Positions 6,215-6,622 of a stretch of 6,622 nt of DNA are shown here, piece after piece. Under the pieces are notes generated by a model. It was not told where the DNA came from and searched no databases. It saw only the letters and a program-made list of their open reading frames with translations. Source of the DNA: Deltaproteobacteria bacterium (GTDB lineage Bacteria > Desulfobacterota > DSM-4660 > Desulfatiglandales > B25-G16); assembly GCA_020355145.1 (NCBI GenBank), contig CP070660.1:23346-29967 (forward strand), read 5' to 3'. Position numbers and translations under genes: made by a program. The first letter of the stretch is position 1, and the number at the start of each line of letters is the position of its first letter.

Positions 6215-6314
6215 GGCCCGCCCTGGCGCGAGTTGCCTGGAAAGCTTTTCCGTCGCTGTAAGGTTTCCGAAGCGGCGCCCATGGAACGCCGGCGCTGCAT
6301 GCCAGGTCTGGGCC
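6215..6314. repeat. GC-rich inverted repeat (possible small repeat element)
   Basis: GGCCC-3nt-CTGGC (6215-6227) and GCCAG-4nt-GGGCC (6301-6314) are inverted with respect to each other and bound a 100-bp segment. Its GC is about 65%, far above the flanking genes. The interior has smaller palindromic pieces, such as GCGCC (6275-6279) with GGCGC (6291-6295). It could be a small non-coding mobile-like element. No target duplication was recognised. Confidence 0.4.
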
Positions 6315-6323
6315 AGGGAATGG

Positions 6324-6451
6324 TGGAATATTGGAATGTTGATACCAAAGGAAAGATGCTCCTTTATTAACTTCACTGTCAAGAGGAGCTTTGTCAACAT
6401 CCCATTCCGCCAAAACCCATTATTCCATCGTTCCATTATTCCAATATTCCA
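6324..6451. repeat. AT-rich inverted repeat of ATTCCA units
   Basis: TGGAATATTGGAAT (6324-6337) has its exact reverse complement, ATTCCAATATTCCA, at 6438-6451, giving 14-bp arms around 100 bp. More TTCCA units occur beside the right arm (6422-6436). A shorter inverted pair, ATGTTGA (6336-6342) with TCAACAT (6394-6400), overlaps the inner edge of the left arm. ATTCCA-rich repeats of this type are familiar intergenic elements, but their family here is unassigned. Confidence 0.5.
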
Positions 6452-6498
6452 ATTGCGGAGCCCTTCGCCACTCAGGATAAACTCAGCGGGGCTAAGTT

Positions 6499-6622
6499 CT
6501 AAATACTTATCTTCTTCATACCCCGTTCAATAATGAGATAGTCAAATATTAGCCTGGTGATAAATATAGCCGTGAAGAGGCTGGCAATAATACCTATACT
6601 CAGGGTCACGGCAAATCCCTTC
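6499..6622 (-). CDS. secD: Protein translocase subunit SecD, C-terminal 40 residues only
   Basis: The minus-strand frame entering from the right edge ends at TAG (6499-6501) and encodes KGFAVTLSIGIIASLFTAIF, then ITRLIFDYLIIERGMKKISI. This matches the last membrane helix and tail of SecD; the E. coli protein ends with KGFAVTTGIGVATSMFTAI and finishes KKLSI. SecD is the larger partner of SecF in the SecDF export complex. The rest of the gene, including its start, lies beyond the window. The order secD, secF, TPR gene is preserved on one strand, but the gap to secF is unusually wide. Confidence 0.93.
   Translation of the reverse strand, partial: KGFAVTLSIGIIASLFTAIFITRLIFDYLIIERGMKKISI

Larger units (their letters stand above)
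6055..6498. other. Repeat-rich spacer between secD and secF
   Basis: These 444 bp hold no gene that I can support. secD and secF are usually only a few bases apart. From the secF side it contains two blocks of 7-bp tandem repeats (6072-6124), an unremarkable stretch to about 6210, a GC-rich inverted repeat (6215-6314, about 65% GC) and an AT-rich inverted repeat built of ATTCCA units (6324-6451). Open frames of up to about 100 codons cross it on both strands, but their products (for example MERWNNGFWRNG) are repetitive and lack domain features. I see no convincing promoter or terminator, so read-through from secD into secF remains the simplest assumption. Confidence 0.6.

Noticed and set aside
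6128..6436. 102-codon minus-strand frame in the secD-secF spacer
   Set aside because: Its start falls in ATTCCA repeats (MERWNNGFWRNG), it crosses both inverted repeats, and overlapping frames of similar length exist on both strands. It shows no domain or signal.
6213..6533. 106-codon plus-strand frame
   Set aside because: It overlaps the end of secD antisense and the repeats. It is most likely a shadow frame.

Overview
The window looks like chromosomal DNA from a Gram-negative bacterium of moderate GC. The style is that of Desulfobacterota and related anaerobes: a separate SecD/SecF pair, a long membrane-anchored TPR protein, and intergenic spacers full of small palindromic repeats. This placement rests on gene style only and is tentative.

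Layout, left to right. (1) 1-681 (+) is the 3' part of a class I SAM-dependent methyltransferase gene whose start lies outside the window. (2) 682-844 is a spacer with two abutting perfect palindromes and a good sigma70-type promoter. (3) 845-2551 (+) is a complete glutaminyl-tRNA synthetase gene, glnS, with higher GC and more CGN arginine codons than its neighbours, which suggests it was acquired. (4) 2552-3123 has no intact gene. It holds the C-terminal half of a class III nucleotide cyclase domain on the minus strand, which ends at a cluster of three hairpin repeats. (5) 3124-6622 (-) is a Sec-export cluster read leftwards: secD (only its last 40 codons are in the window), a 444-bp spacer packed with repeats, secF, and a 616-residue TPR protein that starts directly after the secF stop codon.

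How the genes relate. SecD and SecF form the proton-driven membrane subcomplex that helps pull proteins through SecYEG. The TPR protein is predicted to be anchored in the inner membrane with its repeats in the periplasm. Its start abuts the secF stop and its ribosome binding site lies inside secF, so the two are very probably co-expressed, and a role alongside SecDF is a reasonable inference. glnS and the methyltransferase have no evident link to export.

Most worth a second look: SecF carries about 48 extra residues, predicted to form two additional membrane helices; secD and secF are separated by a composite repeat region instead of being tightly linked; the cyclase remnant has lost its metal-binding half and also two catalytic residues; and the twin palindromes lie upstream of glnS. 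I found no CRISPR array, tRNA, rRNA or intact mobile element.
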